Shown one piece after another: positions 8,501 through 9,625 of a stretch of DNA of 9,625 nucleotides. Position 1 is the stretch's first letter. The number at the start of each line of letters is the position of its first letter. The stretch covers positions 1 to 9,625 of the forward strand of contig JANXQZ010000091.1 in NCBI GenBank assembly GCA_025353235.1. Direction: 5' to 3'. The stretch comes from Bryobacterales bacterium (lineage in GTDB: Bacteria > Acidobacteriota > Terriglobia > Bryobacterales > Bryobacteraceae). The notes under the pieces are model-generated. The model ran no database searches. It was not told where the DNA came from and saw nothing but the letters and a program-made list of their open reading frames with translations. The position numbers and the translations under genes are program-made.

Positions 8501-8570
8501 TGCGGCAGTCGTTGCGACGATAGGCGGCAGTCCGTCGCCCTCGGGAGGGTTCGTGACGGTTGCGCCATAA
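5562..8570 (+). CDS. Secreted NHL-repeat beta-propeller protein with Big_1-like and Solibacter C-terminal domains
   Basis: This 1002-residue protein begins with a clear signal peptide (MKKLLFMLFGAAIASA, cleavage before Gln17), which is why the ATG at 5562 is chosen over an upstream in-frame start at 5517. Residues 45-643 hold twelve NHL-type repeats of the form AVDxxGNxYxADxxNxRxRKV, mostly 55-56 residues apart, enough for two six-bladed propellers. Most blades are preceded by a loop like GYSGDNGPATSA. Residues about 650-748 look like a bacterial Ig-like (Big_1) domain. Residues about 755-1000 match the C-terminal domain seen in many Solibacter paralogues (TIGR03437 type; role unknown). The mature protein has only two cysteines, 815 and 853, both in that last domain, so a disulfide is plausible. 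NHL propellers usually bind proteins, glycans or other ligands; no catalytic residues are recognised. No Shine-Dalgarno is visible. It may be co-transcribed with the preceding lipoprotein gene. Confidence 0.93.
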   Translation: MKKLLFMLFGAAIASAQIYTVSTVAGADRVLDGNPATSAPLRDPDALAVDAAGNVYVLDKADNRVRRIGAAGTISTYAGTGVPGYSGDRGKATAARIHSAEAIAVDSLGNLYIADTGNSRVRRVTLDGIVNTIAGTGSQGSSGDGGPATAAKLDPIALTLDTKGNLYISDLAGFRIRKVDTAGIITTIAGNGTPGYSGDNGPALSAQLGLVTDVAVDAAGNVYLADLTNERVRKVDAAGMITTIAGSGNYGTIGDGVPATSAVLLPDALAIDGSTLYLADLNRDVIRRVDLSTGLITTFAGTGSQGFSGDNGPPANASLNFPGALAVDSLHILYVADRFNRRVRKITLTTISTIAGTGNGDGGLATSAFLNFPEGVAAGPGNLLLIADTGNNSARVLNPGGSIRAIGDVRGTPLAVAADGVGNFYVTDDEPVILKISATGSTTAIAGTGTNGYSGDNGPATSANIGTPSGVAVDSAGNVYFTDSDASRIRKVTLATGVITTIAGSGNFQASGDGGQAIAAGLDPFDIALDRNNNLYVADRFNSRIRKIGPDGIISTVAGTGSAGLSGDGGLAVKAQLNSPAGLAVDGSGNIFVADTGNGRIRRISPSGLISTIAAQIAPFRLTVDSSGNIFFSDLPNDRVQKLTLRAVTNPVLSIVSGNNQTSTVQTQLASRLIIKVLDASGTPIPGMDVSYAVTPAGAAKFDPPSGITLLDGTASVAVTLGANVGPVTVTASVAGSAPVAFNVMAIAAASPTAPLIAEGGVASAGLSVPAVKVLAPNSITSIFGQRFAPAGTARQVSGDDLVDGRLPSNLAGVCVQIGGQPAPVLNVFPNQLNIQVPTLPPGETTVQVISNCGMAGEEKSNAVPVTIRAASPEFFYFQQNADGKNPIAAINAVSGMFVGAAAPAAVGDVLTLFATGFGATAPAFMAGELPTVSAQVVGSVIVTIGGVTLAPADILYAGATQNAGVYQLSIRVPAGVSGDAAVVATIGGSPSPSGGFVTVAP
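5694..7490 (+). repeat. Array of twelve coding NHL repeats
   Basis: Blade cores begin at protein residues 45, 101, 156, 212, 267, 323, 374, 414, 469, 525, 581 and 620 of the 1002-residue protein. Spacing is 55-56 residues (about 168 bases), except 51 before the seventh-to-eighth step's predecessor (323 to 374), and only 40 and 39 before blades 8 and 12. At the DNA level the repeats have diverged; the closest pair noticed is 6144-6169 and 6915-6940, 26 bases with 2 mismatches, both encoding the GYSGDNGPA loop. Blades 7 and 8 are the most degenerate. Confidence 0.88.
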
Positions 8571-8605
8571 CTCCCACGATGGAAGCGATACGTTCGCCAA
8601 CCAGC
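8571..8605. other. Short convergent intergenic gap without a clear terminator
   Basis: Only 35 bases separate the stops of two converging genes. The gap holds just a weak GCGA-TACGT-TCGC hairpin and no T-run, so termination signals, if intrinsic, must lie inside the opposing coding sequences. Confidence 0.5.
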
Positions 8606-9304
8606 TTAGAGACAGGGCATCACGCGCTCCCAGCCGCCTGCGGCTGCAAGCAGGGCGTGCGCCTTTTCTGCAATCGTCTCGGCAGAAACGGGCCACGCCG
8701 GAGTCAGTCGGCTCTTCGGGAAGAGTACGTAAAGGAACGGTCCTTTTGGCATGCCGCTGCCGGTCCGAGGATTTACGTTTGCACCGCCAAGGTTCTCCGC
8801 GAGCCGGATCGACACTTCGCCCAAGTGTTCACCCGACGGACCCACGTCCGCCACAATGGCAACGCTGACTTTATCATTCTGGAGATTCCGCGCAAAGACG
8901 AAATCGCCCATGCTGCCCGTTCCCGCAAGAGCGTGGAACTCTCCAGGAAAGACTATGTAGGGAACGCGAGAAGCGTCTACGTACCGGGCGGCGTCCGTCT
9001 CTGTTCGCGTCCGATCCTCAAGCGAAGTCTTAGACACAAAAAATCCCTCAAACGGCCCGCTAGTCTGAACGAAGGGTTGCGAGGGCTTTGCCGGATCAGT
9101 GGCGAGAACCGACGTCCAGCCGCCGTGCGGGAACCCGGCATTTTTGAGTGCATCGAGACCTGTATCCTGCGGATGGTAAGCGTTCGGCGCCCCATCCGCA
9201 TCGATGGCCATTCGTTCGGTCACGTAGAAGTACGCCTGCGTACCCGGAACCTTTCGCAGAAGCACTTCCTTGTACGACATCCAATCAGTGGCGTCACAAG
9301 ACAT
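8606..9304 (-). CDS. Glycoside hydrolase family 75 (chitosanase)-like protein
   Basis: This 232-residue protein resembles GH75, the family of fungal and some bacterial endo-chitosanases that cut beta-1,4-glucosamine chains. Family-like features are an Asp-rich MAIDADGAPNAYHP at 32-45, GLDALKNAGFP, GPFEGFFVSKTSL at 83-95, YVDASRVPYIVFPG at 108-121, and AIVADVGPSGEHLGEVSI at 149-166. Asp153 and Glu163 in the last segment are the candidates for the acidic catalytic pair. No signal peptide or membrane segment is seen, and the frame has a stop 16 codons upstream (the pheA stop), so export would need another route or the protein is cytoplasmic. The ATG at 9304 lacks a clear Shine-Dalgarno; an ATG eight codons later is an alternative. 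It follows pheA by 45 bases and converges on the NHL gene. A non-catalytic relative of the fold is possible. Confidence 0.75.
   Translation of the reverse strand: MSCDATDWMSYKEVLLRKVPGTQAYFYVTERMAIDADGAPNAYHPQDTGLDALKNAGFPHGGWTSVLATDPAKPSQPFVQTSGPFEGFFVSKTSLEDRTRTETDAARYVDASRVPYIVFPGEFHALAGTGSMGDFVFARNLQNDKVSVAIVADVGPSGEHLGEVSIRLAENLGGANVNPRTGSGMPKGPFLYVLFPKSRLTPAWPVSAETIAEKAHALLAAAGGWERVMPCL
8621..8667 (+). terminator. Hairpin with trailing T-run, possible terminator of the NHL gene
   Basis: CAGCCGC and GCGGCTG (8631-8646) form a strong stem, enclosed by an outer CACGC/GCGTG pairing (8621-8625 with 8655-8659), and TTTT follows at 8664-8667. It lies about 50 bases past the NHL stop, inside the 3' end of the GH75-like gene. 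Much of it also encodes an Ala/Gly-rich tail, so the pairing may be incidental. Confidence 0.25.
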
Positions 9305-9313
9305 TACGATAGT

Positions 9314-9343
9314 GTATCTTGTTTGACCTGTGATACCTGCGAT
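9314..9343. repeat. Tandem 9-base repeat and inverted repeat between pheA and the GH75-like gene
   Basis: ACCTGTGAT (9326-9334) is followed directly by ACCTGCGAT (9335-9343), 8 of 9 bases identical. Overlapping this, GTATC (9314-9318) and GATAC (9332-9336) form an inverted repeat with a 13-base spacer, ending 10 bases from the start codon of the GH75-like gene. This could be an operator, but short repeats of this kind also arise by chance. Confidence 0.35.
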
Positions 9344-9349
9344 ATAACG

Positions 9350-9625
9350 TTAAGCCCCCTTGAGATAGCTGCCCAGCACGCGCGTAAAATCAGCCAATTC
9401 CCGCAGGTGTCCCAGCGCGTTCTGCACGCGAGGCTCGTCCTCATGGCCGAGAAAATCAAGATAGAACAAGTATTCCCAAGGCTTGCCCCTTAGCGGACGG
9501 GACTCTATTTTCAGAAGGCTAATATCTCGCAAAGCGAACGCGCTAAAGCACCGGAAGAGAGACCCGGGGACATTGCGCGTGCTGAAGACCAGGGAAGTCT
9601 TCCACAATTTTGCAGAGACCTGGTT
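9350..9625 (-). CDS. pheA: Prephenate dehydratase, C-terminal ACT domain (partial, cut by window edge)
   Basis: Only the last 91 residues are present; the frame stays open through the right edge, so the 5' part and start lie outside. The visible part is the regulatory ACT domain of prephenate dehydratase, which converts prephenate to phenylpyruvate in cytoplasmic phenylalanine biosynthesis. Diagnostic pieces are TSLVFSTRNVPGSLF, equivalent to the family's GAL(V) region, and the ESRP motif in KIESRPLRGKPWEYLFYLDF; both form the phenylalanine site used for feedback inhibition. The end, VQNALGHLRELADFTRVLGSY, is typical of the family. Whether a chorismate mutase domain is fused at the N-terminus cannot be seen. 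The GH75-like gene follows in the same frame after 15 codons. Confidence 0.93.
   Translation of the reverse strand, partial: NQVSAKLWKTSLVFSTRNVPGSLFRCFSAFALRDISLLKIESRPLRGKPWEYLFYLDFLGHEDEPRVQNALGHLRELADFTRVLGSYLKGA

Noticed and set aside
8058..8696. Minus-strand open frame of 212 codons opposite the end of the NHL gene
   Set aside because: Antisense to the well-supported Solibacter-type C-terminal domain; the product is Arg/His/Ser-rich and unlike any family I know.
8579..9493. Plus-strand open frame of 304 codons opposite the GH75-like gene and pheA
   Set aside because: It runs through two minus-strand genes and their intergenic gap, one of which is certain (ACT domain with ESRP). Its product has no recognisable features.

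Overview
The window looks like an ordinary chromosomal segment from an acidobacterium, most likely of the Solibacter/Bryobacter group (Bryobacterales). The best evidence is a large secreted protein that ends in the C-terminal domain typical of 'Candidatus Solibacter' paralogues (the TIGR03437 type, recognised by eye), joined to NHL repeats carrying the 'SGDGGPAT' loop common in that group. Base composition is moderately GC-rich and even throughout. No mobile element, CRISPR array, rRNA or convincing tRNA was seen.

Layout. Positions 1-4566 hold three minus-strand genes, read right to left: a pyrimidine-nucleoside phosphorylase (3262-4566), a secreted M28 metallopeptidase with a TTG start (1749-3254) and ribonuclease J (39-1709). 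Gaps of 7 and 39 bases suggest one transcription unit, possibly with an internal promoter before RNase J. Two small hairpins follow the RNase J stop. An 88-base AT-rich divergent intergenic region (4567-4654) separates this unit from a plus-strand pair: a probable lipoprotein of the SRPBCC/START-like type (4655-5503) and a 1002-residue secreted NHL-repeat protein (5562-8570). That pair runs into a convergent minus-strand pair after only 35 bases: a glycoside hydrolase family 75 (chitosanase)-like protein (8606-9304) and the C-terminal ACT domain of prephenate dehydratase, cut by the right edge (9350-9625). No gene-free stretch exceeds 100 bases.

How the genes fit together. The left cluster combines nucleoside salvage, RNA turnover and peptide breakdown; RNase J and the phosphorylase could act successively on RNA-derived pyrimidines, but the grouping may simply be lineage-specific gene order. 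The middle pair encodes exported proteins of unknown substrate. The right pair joins phenylalanine biosynthesis to an apparently leaderless GH75-like enzyme with no obvious link.

I found no clearly new multi-gene system. The points most worth a second look are the GH75-like protein without a visible export signal, lying in the same frame as pheA behind a single stop codon, and the 12-repeat propeller protein, whose loop pattern differs between its two halves.
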